Shown one piece after another: positions 25,674-35,810 of a DNA stretch of 64,000 nucleotides (positions are counted from its first letter, which is position 1; each line of letters opens with the position of its first letter). The stretch lies in assembly GCF_019645835.1 (NCBI RefSeq), contig NZ_CP080998.1:1302001-1366000 (forward strand), given 5' to 3'. This stretch comes from Mycolicibacterium holsaticum DSM 44478 = JCM 12374 (GTDB lineage Bacteria > Actinomycetota > Actinomycetes > Mycobacteriales > Mycobacteriaceae). The notes beneath the pieces are model-generated. The model saw nothing but the letters and a program-made list of their open reading frames with translations, did not search any database and had not been told where the DNA came from. The position numbers and the translations under genes were made by a program.

Positions 25674-27302
25674 ATGGATGCGATCACCGAGGTGCCCCTG
25701 CCGGTCAACGAGGCGGTCCGCGACTACGCGCCCGGGTCCGGGGAGCGCATCCGGCTCACCGAAACCCTGCGAACGGTCACCACCGAACCGATCGAGTTGC
25801 CGCATGTGATCGGCGGCGCGCACCGGATGGGCGAGGGCGACCGAATCGATGTGGTGCAGCCGCACCGGCATGCGGCCCGGCTGGGCACCTTCTCCGAGGC
25901 CACGCATGCCGATGCCGTCGCCGCCATCGATGCCGCGTCGGGCGCCCAACCCGGCTGGGAGGCCACCCCGTTCGACGAGCGCGCCGCGGTGTTCCTGCGT
26001 GCTGCCGACCTGCTGGCCGGACCGTGGCGGGCCAAGCTGTGCGCGGCCACCATGCTCGGCCAGTCCAAATCGGCCTACCAGGCCGAGATCGACGCCGCGT
26101 GCGAGCTGATCGACTTCTGGCGGTTCAACGTGGCGTTCGCGCGAAAGATCCTCGCGCAACAGCCGATCAGCGTCACCGGGGTGTGGAACCGCACCGACTA
26201 CCGTCCGCTGGAAGGTTTCGTCTACGCGATCACGCCGTTCAACTTCACCGCGATCGCGGGCAACCTGCCGACGGCGCCCGCGCTGATGGGCAACACCGTG
26301 GTGTGGAAGCCCTCGCCCACGCAGACGTTCGCGGCGTATCTGACCATGCAGTTGCTCGAGGCCGCTGGCTTGCCGCCGGGCGTGATCAACCTGCTGACCG
26401 GAAGTGGGATCGCGGTTTCCGATGTGGCGCTGGCTGATCCGCGGCTGGCCGGTATCCATTTCACCGGTTCGACGGCGACGTTTCAGCATCTGTGGCGTGC
26501 GGTGGGCGCCAACATCGGCCAGTACCGCAGCTACCCGCGGCTGGTCGGGGAAACCGGCGGCAAGGACTTCGTCGTCGCCCATTCCAGCGCCCGTCCCGAC
26601 GTGTTGCGCACGGCCCTGATTCGCGGCGCGTTCGACTACCAAGGGCAGAAGTGTTCGGCGGCGTCGCGGGCCTTCATCGCCCGTTCGGTGTGGCAGCAGA
26701 TGGGCGACGACTTCCTGTCGGCCACCGAAGATCTGCGGTACGGGGACGTGACGGATCTGAGCAACTTCGGCGGGGCGCTGATCGATGAGCGGGCCTTCGC
26801 CAAGAGCGTCAAGGCGATCGAACGAGCCAAGGGCGCCGCCAACGTCACGATTGCGGTCGGCGGCGAATACGGCGACAGCGTCGGGTATTTCGTCCGCCCG
26901 ACCGTGCTGCTGTCCGACGACCCCACCGACGAGGCGTTCAGCACCGAGTACTTCGGGCCGATTCTGGCCGTGCACGTCTATCCCGACGACGAGTACGACC
27001 GCATCCTCGACGTCGTCGATGCCGGCGCCAAATACGCGCTGACCGGCGCGGTGATCGCCGACGACCGGTCTGCGGTGCTGCGGGCCGAGCATCGGTTGCG
27101 CCATGCCGCGGGCAACTTCTACGTCAACGACAAGCCGACCGGGGCGGTCGTCGGCCAGCAACCGTTCGGCGGTGCGCGAGCGTCGGGCACCAACGACAAG
27201 GCCGGCTCGATGCTGAACCTGCTGCGCTGGACATCGGCCAGGTCGATCAAAGAGACGTTCGTGCCGCCGACCGACCACCGCTATCCGCACATGGACCGCT
27301 GA
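25674..27302 (+). CDS. pruA: L-glutamate gamma-semialdehyde (1-pyrroline-5-carboxylate) dehydrogenase
   Basis: Second step of proline breakdown: oxidises glutamate semialdehyde to glutamate with NAD+. 542 residues, aldehyde dehydrogenase fold. The catalytic Cys is in YQGQKCSAASRAF (about residue 327) and the general-base Glu in VGETGGKDF (residue 293). FTGST marks the NAD site. I chose ATG 25674 (MDAITEVPLP) over a start 57 bases upstream because homologues begin here. putB follows with a one-base overlap (TGATG). Rv1187 in M. tuberculosis. Confidence 0.96.
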   Translation: MDAITEVPLPVNEAVRDYAPGSGERIRLTETLRTVTTEPIELPHVIGGAHRMGEGDRIDVVQPHRHAARLGTFSEATHADAVAAIDAASGAQPGWEATPFDERAAVFLRAADLLAGPWRAKLCAATMLGQSKSAYQAEIDAACELIDFWRFNVAFARKILAQQPISVTGVWNRTDYRPLEGFVYAITPFNFTAIAGNLPTAPALMGNTVVWKPSPTQTFAAYLTMQLLEAAGLPPGVINLLTGSGIAVSDVALADPRLAGIHFTGSTATFQHLWRAVGANIGQYRSYPRLVGETGGKDFVVAHSSARPDVLRTALIRGAFDYQGQKCSAASRAFIARSVWQQMGDDFLSATEDLRYGDVTDLSNFGGALIDERAFAKSVKAIERAKGAANVTIAVGGEYGDSVGYFVRPTVLLSDDPTDEAFSTEYFGPILAVHVYPDDEYDRILDVVDAGAKYALTGAVIADDRSAVLRAEHRLRHAAGNFYVNDKPTGAVVGQQPFGGARASGTNDKAGSMLNLLRWTSARSIKETFVPPTDHRYPHMDR

Positions 27303-28264
27303 TGGGCGTCTTCACCCGCGTCGCTCGCCCGGCGATCCTGGCGGTCAGCCGATCTGAGCGACTGCGCCGCTCGGCCGAACGGCTGCCCGTCACCCGGGAC
27401 GTCGTACACCGCTTCATCCCCGGCGAGACGGTCTGGCACGCACTTGATGCCGTTGGGCAACTGCGTAACTCGGGGCGCATGGTGTCGGTCGACTATCTGG
27501 GTGAGGACGTCACCGCGATCGAAACGGCCGACGAGACGGTCCGGGCTTACCTCACGCTGCTCGACGCGCTCGGCGGCCGCACCGAGCCCGACGGCACGGT
27601 CCGGCCGCTGGAGGTGTCGGTGAAGTTGTCGGCGCTCGGGCAGGCGCTGCCGCGCGACGGCGACAAGATCGCGTTGGAGAACGCCCGCATCGTCTGCCTG
27701 CGCGCCCAGCAGGTCGGGGCGTGGGTGACCGTGGACGCCGAGGACCACCGCACCACCGACTCGACGTTGTCCATCGTGGCAGACCTGCGCGTGGAATTCG
27801 ACTGGCTCGGCACGGCGTTACAGGCCTACCTCAAACGCACGGAGGGCGATTGTCGCGACTTCGCAGTGGCCGGTGCACGTATCCGGTTGTGCAAGGGCGC
27901 CTATGACGAACCCGCATCCGTGGCGTACCGCGACCGCGACGACGTGACCGCCTCCTACCTGCGCTGCCTACAGATACTGATGGCCGGCGCCGGCTATCCC
28001 ATGGTCGCCTCACACGATCCGGCGATCATCGCCGCGGCACCCGACCTTGCCACCCGCAACGGCCGGGGCAGAGATGATTTCGAGTACCAGATGCTCTACG
28101 GGATCCGGGACATCGAACAGCGTCGGCTCACCGACGACGACAACACGGTCCGGGTCTACGTGCCGTTCGGCACGCAGTGGTACGCCTACTTCGTGCGTCG
28201 CCTCGCCGAACGCCCGGCCAACCTGACGTTCTTCCTGCGCGCGCTGGCCGACCGGGGCCACTAA
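27302..28264 (+). CDS. putB: Proline dehydrogenase (monofunctional)
   Basis: First step of proline breakdown: FAD-dependent oxidation of proline to pyrroline-5-carboxylate, electrons going to the membrane quinone pool. 320 residues, the short monofunctional type. Barrel strands and ligands are visible as EVSVKLSALG (residues 101-110), VDAEDH, RLCKGAY and the C-terminal YVPFGTQWYAYFVRRLAERP segment (split: GTQWYAYFVRRLAERP), whose Arg pair binds proline. Translationally coupled to pruA. Its last four bases overlap the converging secreted-protein gene. Confidence 0.96.
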   Translation: MGVFTRVARPAILAVSRSERLRRSAERLPVTRDVVHRFIPGETVWHALDAVGQLRNSGRMVSVDYLGEDVTAIETADETVRAYLTLLDALGGRTEPDGTVRPLEVSVKLSALGQALPRDGDKIALENARIVCLRAQQVGAWVTVDAEDHRTTDSTLSIVADLRVEFDWLGTALQAYLKRTEGDCRDFAVAGARIRLCKGAYDEPASVAYRDRDDVTASYLRCLQILMAGAGYPMVASHDPAIIAAAPDLATRNGRGRDDFEYQMLYGIRDIEQRRLTDDDNTVRVYVPFGTQWYAYFVRRLAERPANLTFFLRALADRGH

Positions 28265-28764
28265 ACCGGGTACGCGGCGACCGGCATGCTGACGAAGCCC
28301 CGGCAGGGGCCGGACAGGATGTCGGTGCGCCACGTGCCGAACAGCGAGCCGTCGATGTCGGGAGCGTAGAACACGCGCGACTGCGCGGGTGCGTACTGTT
28401 TGGGCAGCCCCTCTCCGCGGAAACACTCCCATTGCCAGTTGTAGGAGTAGTGCCAGCGCGCACCGTCCCAGGTGTACCGGATCGGTTGCGGGATACTCGG
28501 ATTGCTCGGCGCCGGACCGTCCACGACCGTGGCCACGCACAACCCGCTCGAACAGTCGGTGGACAGCAGGTACTGGGCGCCGAAGTCCGGTTCCGATTGT
28601 GATGCGGCCACACTGGTGCCGATCTTGTTGGATGCGAAGGTGACGATCTGGTAGCGCCCGTTCCACTGCGCGTCGGCGGCCAACGCGCTCGGCATCGCCG
28701 AAATACACGCGGCCACCGCGGAAGTAGCGGCAACCAGCACGCTCCACTTCCGACTGGCAGACAT
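28261..28764 (-). CDS. Secreted protein, two likely disulfides
   Basis: 167 residues. A signal peptide (residues 1-29, cleavage after ALA) is followed by a compact beta-rich domain with four cysteines (TDCSSGLC, WECFRG, GPCRGF) that could form two disulfide bonds. The sequence has many Trp and Tyr and starts with ADAQWNGRYQIVTFAS. This style is common among exported mycobacterial proteins of unknown role. No catalytic motif is visible. Upstream (28786-28827) lies a perfect 9-bp inverted repeat, CGTCGCCAG/CTGGCGACG. Confidence 0.7.
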   Translation of the reverse strand: MSASRKWSVLVAATSAVAACISAMPSALAADAQWNGRYQIVTFASNKIGTSVAASQSEPDFGAQYLLSTDCSSGLCVATVVDGPAPSNPSIPQPIRYTWDGARWHYSYNWQWECFRGEGLPKQYAPAQSRVFYAPDIDGSLFGTWRTDILSGPCRGFVSMPVAAYPV

Positions 28765-28910
28765 GCCAGGCAGACTAATTGGCCGCGTCGCCAGCTCTCC
28801 GGCAAGACACGGATGACACTGGCGACGAAAGGATCACGTGTTCGTCTCGGTGCGGACTCGACCGGGTCGCACCGCAGGAAACCGCGGTGCTGGTGTGCGA
28901 CGATCCAGCG

Positions 28911-29471
28911 TCACCCTGCGGTCCGGTCAGCGGGTGTCTGCTCGGCGAGCAACAGCAATGCCCACGCCGCTACCGACTGCGCGTCGGTGATTTCTCCGTC
29001 GCGGATCATCCGCTCCACGTCGGCGCGGGTGAACCACTCGCTGTGCATGTCCTGCTCTTCGTGCTCGCGCTCGTGTTCACCCTCGGTGATACCCGTCGCC
29101 AGGAACACCCAGCCGCGCTGGCTGCTCATGCCCGGAGCGACGTCGAGCTGACCGAGCACCCTCATATCGGCGGCCCGCAGCCCGGTCTCCTGGCGCAACT
29201 CCAGCGCAGCGAGTTCGGCCGGCGGCAGTTCTGCGGCGTCGGGCGCGGTGCCCTGAGGAAACTCCCAGCGTCGGAGCCCGATTGGATAGCGGAACTGCTC
29301 GACGAGATGGAACCGGTCATCGTCGCACGCCATCACCAGCGCATATGACGGCTTGTCCACGACGGCGTAGATGCCGTCGCTGCCGTCGGGGTGGCGGATC
29401 GCGTCCTCGCGCATCGTCAGCCAGTGGTTGCGGTACACCTCGCGTGACGAGATCGTCTGGATGGAAGTCAC
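28911..29471 (-). CDS. Nudix hydrolase, ADP-ribose pyrophosphatase-like, degenerate box
   Basis: 186 residues from GTG 29471. The fold matches ADP-ribose pyrophosphatases (VEQFRYPIGLRRWEFPQGT at residues 57-75). The Nudix box is imperfect: where REUxEExGU is expected the sequence reads LELRQETGL, so one Arg and one metal-binding Glu are replaced. Activity may be altered or lost. It starts 21 bp from the divergent fadD36 gene. Longer in-frame extensions run antisense to fadD36 and are not real. Confidence 0.75.
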   Translation of the reverse strand: MTSIQTISSREVYRNHWLTMREDAIRHPDGSDGIYAVVDKPSYALVMACDDDRFHLVEQFRYPIGLRRWEFPQGTAPDAAELPPAELAALELRQETGLRAADMRVLGQLDVAPGMSSQRGWVFLATGITEGEHEREHEEQDMHSEWFTRADVERMIRDGEITDAQSVAAWALLLLAEQTPADRTAG

Positions 29472-29492
29472 GCGCCCAGTATCCTCACGCAC

Positions 29493-30893
29493 GTGTTGCT
29501 CGCCTCCCTGAACCCCGCCGCCGTCGCCGCCGGACACGATGTCGGTGACGCCGTCCGCATCGACGGTGCGGTGCTGAGCCGCAGCGATCTGGTCGGTGCG
29601 GCGACCTCGGTGGCCGAACGGATCGCGGGGGCGCAGCGCGTCGCGGTGCTGGCCGCCCCGACCGCGTCCACCGTGCTGGCGGTCACCGGATGCCTGATCG
29701 CCGGCGTGCCCGTCGTCCCCGTGCCCGCCGACGTCGGCGCCGCCGAACGCCGACACATCCTCACCGATTCGGGCGCGCAGGCCTGGCTGGGGGAGAAGCC
29801 GGCCGACGACGACGGCCTGCAGCATGTTCCGGTGCGGATGCACGCGCGGTCGTGGCACCGCTACGCCGAACCGCCCGCCGACGCACCCGCGCTGATCATC
29901 TACACGTCGGGCACGACCGGGCCGCCCAAGGGCGTGATCGTGAGCCGGCGCGCCGTCGCCGCCGACATCGACGCGCTGGCCGAGGCCTGGCAGTGGACTC
30001 CGGACGACACGCTGGTGCACGGCCTTCCGCTGTACCACGTGCACGGGCTGGTGCTGGGTCTGCTGGGCTCGTTGCGGATCGGTAACCGCTTCGTACACAC
30101 CGGAAAACCCAAGCCGCAGTCCTATGCCGCGGCCGGCGGGTCGCTGTACTTCGGGGTGCCCACGGTGTGGTCGCGGGTGGCCGACGACCACGCCGCTGCG
30201 AGCGCGCTGGCCTCGGCGCGCCTGCTGGTGTCGGGCAGCGCACCGCTACCGGTTCCGGTGTTCGACAAGCTGGCCGCCGTCACCGGGCACCGCGCGATCG
30301 AGCGGTACGGCGCCACCGAGTCGTTGATCACGTTGAGCACGCGTGTCGACGGCGAGCGTCGGCCCGGATGGGTGGGGTTGCCGTTGGCAGGCATCCAGAC
30401 ACGGCTGGTCGACGAGCACGGTGCGGACGTGCCACACGACGGCGAAACCATTGGGCGATTGCAGGTTCGAGGACCCACCCTGTTCGACGGGTACCTCAAC
30501 CGGCCGGATGCCACCGCCGAGGTGCTCGGCGACGACGGCTGGTATCGGACCGGCGACGTCGCGGTGATCGACGCAGCCGGGATGCACCGCATCGTCGGCC
30601 GCGAATCCGTCGATCTGATCAAAACCGGCGGGTTCCGGGTCGGCGCAGGCGAGATCGAGACCGCGCTGTTAGGGCATCCCGGAGTGCGGGAGGCCGCCGT
30701 CGTCGGGGTGCCCGACGACGACCTGGGTCAGCGTATCGTGGCGTTCGTCGTCGGCGATGCCGACCCGTCGACGCTGACCGACTATGTGGCACAGCAACTT
30801 TCGGCGCACAAGCGGCCGCGTGAGGTGCGACTGGTCGATGCGCTGCCGCGCAACGCGATGGGTAAGGTATTGAAAAAAGAGTTGGCGCAATGA
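29493..30893 (+). CDS. fadD36: Acyl-CoA synthetase FadD36
   Basis: 466 residues, ANL superfamily. ATP motif YTSGTTGPPKGV near residue 137, ERYGATES near 272, YRTGD near 351, and the C-terminal lysine in PRNAMGKVLKKEL. The short length and overall sequence resemble malonyl-/methylmalonyl-CoA ligases (MatB type) more than long-chain synthetases, so a short dicarboxylate substrate is possible. Rv1193 in M. tuberculosis. It overlaps the next gene by four bases (ATGA). Confidence 0.88.
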   Translation: MLLASLNPAAVAAGHDVGDAVRIDGAVLSRSDLVGAATSVAERIAGAQRVAVLAAPTASTVLAVTGCLIAGVPVVPVPADVGAAERRHILTDSGAQAWLGEKPADDDGLQHVPVRMHARSWHRYAEPPADAPALIIYTSGTTGPPKGVIVSRRAVAADIDALAEAWQWTPDDTLVHGLPLYHVHGLVLGLLGSLRIGNRFVHTGKPKPQSYAAAGGSLYFGVPTVWSRVADDHAAASALASARLLVSGSAPLPVPVFDKLAAVTGHRAIERYGATESLITLSTRVDGERRPGWVGLPLAGIQTRLVDEHGADVPHDGETIGRLQVRGPTLFDGYLNRPDATAEVLGDDGWYRTGDVAVIDAAGMHRIVGRESVDLIKTGGFRVGAGEIETALLGHPGVREAAVVGVPDDDLGQRIVAFVVGDADPSTLTDYVAQQLSAHKRPREVRLVDALPRNAMGKVLKKELAQ

Positions 30894-31240
30894 GTTTGAG
30901 GTTCGACGAGATCTGTATCGACGCGCACGACGCCACCATGCTCGGGTCCTGGTGGTCGAAGGTGTTGGGCTGGCCGCACCACGTCGACGACGACGGCGAC
31001 GTCGTGCTCGATGCCCCGCCCGGCGCGGGCCCGAACTGGTTGTTCCTTGCGGTGCCCGACGCCAAGGTGGTCAAGAACCGCATCCACTTTGACTTCCGGC
31101 CCGACGACCAGCGGGCCGAGGTGCTGCGCGTGATCGGTTTGGGTGCCCGGCACGTCGACATCGGCCAGGGCGACTCCAGTTGGGTGGTGCTCGCCGACCC
31201 GGAGGGCAACGAGTTCTGCATCCTGGCCGCCGAAGATTGA
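30890..31240 (+). CDS. VOC-superfamily (glyoxalase-like) protein
   Basis: 116 residues with the paired beta-alpha-beta-beta-beta modules of the vicinal oxygen chelate fold. Likely metal-side residues are EICIDAHD (residues 6-13), KNRIHFDFRP (63-72) and the closing LADPEGNEFCIL typical of this family. Whether it is an enzyme or a binding protein cannot be told. Translationally coupled to fadD36 through an ATGA overlap. Confidence 0.8.
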   Translation: MSLRFDEICIDAHDATMLGSWWSKVLGWPHHVDDDGDVVLDAPPGAGPNWLFLAVPDAKVVKNRIHFDFRPDDQRAEVLRVIGLGARHVDIGQGDSSWVVLADPEGNEFCILAAED

Positions 31241-31258
31241 CCCCGCCCCTTTTCTCCC

Positions 31259-31272
31259 GCGTGGGCCCACGC
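31259..31272. repeat. 14-bp palindrome GCGTGGGCCCACGC
   Basis: A perfect 14-base palindrome 18 bp after the VOC gene and 12 bp before the repeat at 31285. It may terminate the fadD36-VOC transcript or mark the outer boundary of the repeat-bracketed segment. Confidence 0.5.
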
Positions 31273-31284
31273 GCAAGCTGGGGA

Positions 31285-31361
31285 CGTGCGTGTTCCCCGC
31301 GCTACGCGGTGGGCCCAGAGGGCGACACCCCGCCGAACGTCGGGAGTTTACGCACGCTCGC
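31285..31361 (+). repeat. Palindrome-ended repeat, copy A (runs into the lipoprotein gene)
   Basis: About 77 bp beginning CGTGCGTGTTCCCCGCGCTA and ending ACGCACGCTCGC. It matches the reverse complement of the element at 31914-32002 along its whole length with scattered differences. The left end of this copy is degenerate and the right end intact. It covers the only nearby start codon of the downstream gene and the first part of its signal peptide. Confidence 0.8.
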
Positions 31362-31911
31362 CACTCTGGCGACGGCGGCAGTCGCGGCGATATTGCTGTG
31401 CGCGTGCGGCACGCCCGCGCCTGCGCCGCGGCCTGCGCCCGTCATCGAACCGCTACACATCGGCGCCGCCGCCTCCGACACGGTGGGCGGCTGGCTGCCC
31501 GCGGGTAGGACACTGTCCCCGTTCGACGTATCCGACCCGATCGTGGGATGGCTCGACCCGTTGCTGCTCAAAGCCGTTCAAGACGCCGCCCGTGCGGCCG
31601 CGGCCGACCGCATCGACATGCGGATCACCTCCGGCTGGCGAACACCAGGCTTTCAGCAGCGCCTGTTCGAGATCGGCGTGCAGAAGTACGGAAGCGTCGA
31701 GGCCGCCCGGGAGTTCGTCGCCGCACCGGAGGTGTCGAAGCATGTCACCGGTGAAGCCGTCGACATCTCACCGGTGCAGGCCGACATGTGGTTGATCCAC
31801 AACGGGTCTCGGTTCGGGCTGTGCCAGACCTACGCCAACGAGATTTGGCATTTCGAACTCGCGGCGGTCGACGGGCGCTGCCCTCCGCTGAAGCCCAACG
31901 CGGCAAGTTAA
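31309..31911 (+). CDS. M15-type (VanY-like) lipoprotein, D-Ala-D-Ala carboxypeptidase family
   Basis: About 200 residues from GTG 31309; GTG 31261 is also in frame. A hydrophobic signal (TLATLATAAVAAILLCACG) ends in a lipobox-like LCAC. The catalytic domain shows the LAS metallopeptidase motifs: RITSGWRTPGFQ, SKHVTGEAVDIS (zinc His and Asp) and EIWHFEL (Glu-x-Trp-His). It should trim peptidoglycan stem peptides outside the membrane. The 5' end is odd: start codon, acidic n-region and the first part of the signal lie inside repeat copy A. Three bases after the stop begins inverted copy B. The original start may have been lost or replaced. Confidence 0.75.
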   Translation: MGPEGDTPPNVGSLRTLATLATAAVAAILLCACGTPAPAPRPAPVIEPLHIGAAASDTVGGWLPAGRTLSPFDVSDPIVGWLDPLLLKAVQDAARAAAADRIDMRITSGWRTPGFQQRLFEIGVQKYGSVEAAREFVAAPEVSKHVTGEAVDISPVQADMWLIHNGSRFGLCQTYANEIWHFELAAVDGRCPPLKPNAAS

Positions 31912-31913
31912 GG

Positions 31914-32002
31914 TTCGCGAGCGTGCGTGAACTCCGGGTTTTCGACGGCGTGTCGCGCTCCGGGCCCACCGCGTAGCGCGGGGAACACGCACGCTCGCGC
32001 AA
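31914..32002 (-). repeat. Palindrome-ended repeat, copy B
   Basis: About 89 bp with perfect 13-bp terminal inverted repeats, GCGAGCGTGCGTG (31917-31929) and CACGCACGCTCGC (31986-31998). Read on the minus strand it is the same sequence as copy A, for example GTTCCCCGCGCTACGCGGTG. It fills the gap between the lipoprotein gene and the converging dapD gene. Confidence 0.85.
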
Positions 32003-32009
32003 AGGTGAG

Positions 32010-32954
32010 CTAGTTCTGGTGCAGCGCTTCGTTGAGCGTGATGCCGCTGCCGTCGCGGTTGACCACCTCCACCGCGCCGGTGACCGAATTGCGCCGGAAC
32101 AGCAGGTTGTTGGCGCCGGACAGGTCACGCGCCTTGACCGTCTGGCCGTCGCCGGTCTGCACCTTGGTGCCCGCGGTGACGTACAGACCCGCCTCGACCA
32201 CACAGTCGTCGCCCAGCGAGATACCCAGGCCCGCATTGGCGCCCAGCAGGCAGCGCTTGCCCACCGAGATCACCTCGGTGCCGCCGCCGGACAGCGTGCC
32301 CATGATCGACGCGCCCCCGCCCACGTCGGAGCCGTCGTCCACGACCACGCCCGCCGAGATCCGGCCCTCCACCATTGAACTGCCCAGCGTGCCGGCGTTG
32401 AAGTTGACGAACCCCTCGTGCATGACGGTAGTGCCGGATGCCAGATGTGCGCCCAGCCGCACCCGGTCGGCGTCGGCCACCCGCACCCCGGAGGGCAGCA
32501 CGTAGTCGACCATCCGCGGGAACTTGTCGACGCCGTAGACGGTGACCGGCCCGCGTCGGCGCAGCCGGGCCCGCACCGTCTCGAACCCCTCCACCGCGCA
32601 CGGGCCGTGGTTGGTCCACACCACGTTGGTCAGCAGCCCGAAGAAGCCGTCGGCGTTGAGCCCGTGCGGGGCCACCAGCCGGTGCGAGAGCAGGTGCAGC
32701 CGCAGATATACGTCGTAGGCGTCGACCGCCTTGTCGTCCAGCGACACGATGTCGGTGCGCACGGCGACCGTCTCCACCCCGCGGTCGGTGTCGCGGCCGG
32801 TGAGCGCGCCGAGGTCCTCGGGCACCTCGGCCGTCGAGAGCCGGGTGGTGCCGGCGGGGCCGTCCCCGCTGAGTTCGGGGGCCGGGAACCAGGTATCCAG
32901 GACGGATCCGTCGGCGGCGATGGTCGCAAGGCCGACGCCAGAAGCAGCAGTCAC
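32010..32954 (-). CDS. dapD: Tetrahydrodipicolinate N-succinyltransferase DapD
   Basis: Succinylates tetrahydrodipicolinate in the lysine/diaminopimelate pathway. 314 residues, actinobacterial type, with a left-handed beta-helix of hexapeptide repeats from about residue 150 ([37 protein letters not shown]). [12 protein letters not shown] and [14 protein letters not shown] are signature stretches before it. GTG 32954 gives [11 protein letters not shown] as in Rv1201c. Its start faces that of dapE, 34 bp away, so the two share a control region. Confidence 0.95.
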   Translation of the reverse strand: MTAASGVGLATIAADGSVLDTWFPAPELSGDGPAGTTRLSTAEVPEDLGALTGRDTDRGVETVAVRTDIVSLDDKAVDAYDVYLRLHLLSHRLVAPHGLNADGFFGLLTNVVWTNHGPCAVEGFETVRARLRRRGPVTVYGVDKFPRMVDYVLPSGVRVADADRVRLGAHLASGTTVMHEGFVNFNAGTLGSSMVEGRISAGVVVDDGSDVGGGASIMGTLSGGGTEVISVGKRCLLGANAGLGISLGDDCVVEAGLYVTAGTKVQTGDGQTVKARDLSGANNLLFRRNSVTGAVEVVNRDGSGITLNEALHQN

Positions 32955-32988
32955 GTGGCAAGAGGCTACTCGACTAGCCTCAAGCGGT

Positions 32989-34056
32989 GTGGGCCTGGAC
33001 TTACACGCTGATCCGATCGCGTTGACCGCGGCGCTGGTGGACATTCCCAGCGAGTCGCGCAACGAGCAACGCATCGCCGACGAGATCGAGGCCGCGCTGC
33101 GCGAGCAGACCACCGGCTTCGAGATCGTCCGCAACGGCAACGCCGTTCTGGCCCGCACCGACTACGGCCGACCGTCGCGGGTGCTGCTCGCCGGCCACAC
33201 CGACACCGTGCCCGCCGCCGACAACCTGCCCAGCCGGCGGGAAGGCCCGCATCTCTACGGTTGCGGTACCTCCGACATGAAATCCGGCGACGCGGTCTTT
33301 CTGCACCTGGCCGCGACGGTCCCCGAACCGCGCCACGACATCACGCTGGTGATGTATGACTGCGAGGAAATCGAAGCGAGCGCAAACGGTTTGGGCCGCA
33401 TCGAGCGCGAACTGCCCGACTGGCTGGCCGCCGACGTCGCGGTGCTCGGCGAACCGTCGGGCGGATACATCGAGGCCGGCTGCCAGGGCACGCTGCGCGT
33501 CGTCGTCACCGCCGCGGGAACCCGCGCGCACTCCGCGCGATCCTGGTTGGGCGACAACGCCATTCACAAGCTCGGGGCTGTGCTGGAGCGACTGGAAACC
33601 TATCGGGCCCGCAGCGTCGACATCGACGGCTGCGTCTACCGCGAAGGGCTCTCGGCGGTCGGCATCGACGGTGGGATCGCGGGTAACGTCATCCCCGACG
33701 CGGCGTCGGTGACGGTGAATTTCCGCTTCGCGCCCGACCGCAGCCCGCGGCAGGCACTCGATCATGTGCACGAGGTGCTCGACGGCCTCGAGGTGCAGAT
33801 CACGCTGACCGACTCGGCGGCGGGCGCGCTGCCCGGCCTGACCAAGCCGGCGGCCGCGGCGCTGGTGGCGGCCGCAGGCGGACAGGTGCGGGCCAAATAC
33901 GGGTGGACCGACGTCGCACGGTTCGCCGCGCTGGGCATCCCGGCGGTCAACTACGGACCCGGCGACCCGAACCTGGCGCACCGCGCCGACGAACGGGTGG
34001 ACACCGCGGCCATCACCGCCGCCACCGAGACGCTGCGGCGGTATTTAACCGGTTGA
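32989..34056 (+). CDS. dapE: Succinyl-diaminopimelate desuccinylase DapE
   Basis: Releases succinate from N-succinyl-LL-diaminopimelate. 355 residues, M20 metallopeptidase family. Metal ligands and catalytic residues are visible: GHTDTVP (residues 66-72), [10 protein letters not shown] (zinc-bridging Asp), YDCEEIE (catalytic Glu) and GPGDPNLAH near the end. GTG 32989 gives VGLDLHADP, matching Rv1202. Divergent from dapD; dapC is 9 kb upstream, so three consecutive steps of the pathway are encoded in this window. Confidence 0.96.
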   Translation: MGLDLHADPIALTAALVDIPSESRNEQRIADEIEAALREQTTGFEIVRNGNAVLARTDYGRPSRVLLAGHTDTVPAADNLPSRREGPHLYGCGTSDMKSGDAVFLHLAATVPEPRHDITLVMYDCEEIEASANGLGRIERELPDWLAADVAVLGEPSGGYIEAGCQGTLRVVVTAAGTRAHSARSWLGDNAIHKLGAVLERLETYRARSVDIDGCVYREGLSAVGIDGGIAGNVIPDAASVTVNFRFAPDRSPRQALDHVHEVLDGLEVQITLTDSAAGALPGLTKPAAAALVAAAGGQVRAKYGWTDVARFAALGIPAVNYGPGDPNLAHRADERVDTAAITAATETLRRYLTG

Positions 34057-34136
34057 CCGGATCCGTACGCTGAAAGTATGCGGTGAGACAACGACTCCGG
34101 TGCCCCCAGTCGTCTCAGTCCAGAGAGCTCTCTCGC
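34053..34136 (+). promoter_or_regulatory. Structured leader of the ABC-F gene
   Basis: Downstream of a TTGACC (34053-34058) the leader can fold two hairpins. The first pairs TGAGACaaCGACT (about 34084-34096) with AGTCGTCTCA. The second is a perfect 12-bp palindrome AGAGAGCTCTCT (34122-34133) whose left arm holds the only ribosome-site-like GAGAG, ten bases before ATG 34137. A two-codon ATG-CGG-TGA frame lies at 34079. This resembles attenuation leaders of antibiotic-resistance ABC-F genes. Confidence 0.5.
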
Positions 34137-35744
<1,608 letters not shown>

Positions 35745-35810
35745 TCGGCCCTGCTCGGTGCGGAATTACGCGGATCGACAGCTACCGCCGGCACGGTAAA
35801 TTTGAACGTC

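Noticed and set aside
25605..27290. 561-codon open frame antisense to pruA
   Set aside because: A GC-rich third-position shadow of pruA, with Arg/Gly/His-rich translation, no ribosome site and no known domain. pruA on the other strand has complete catalytic motifs.
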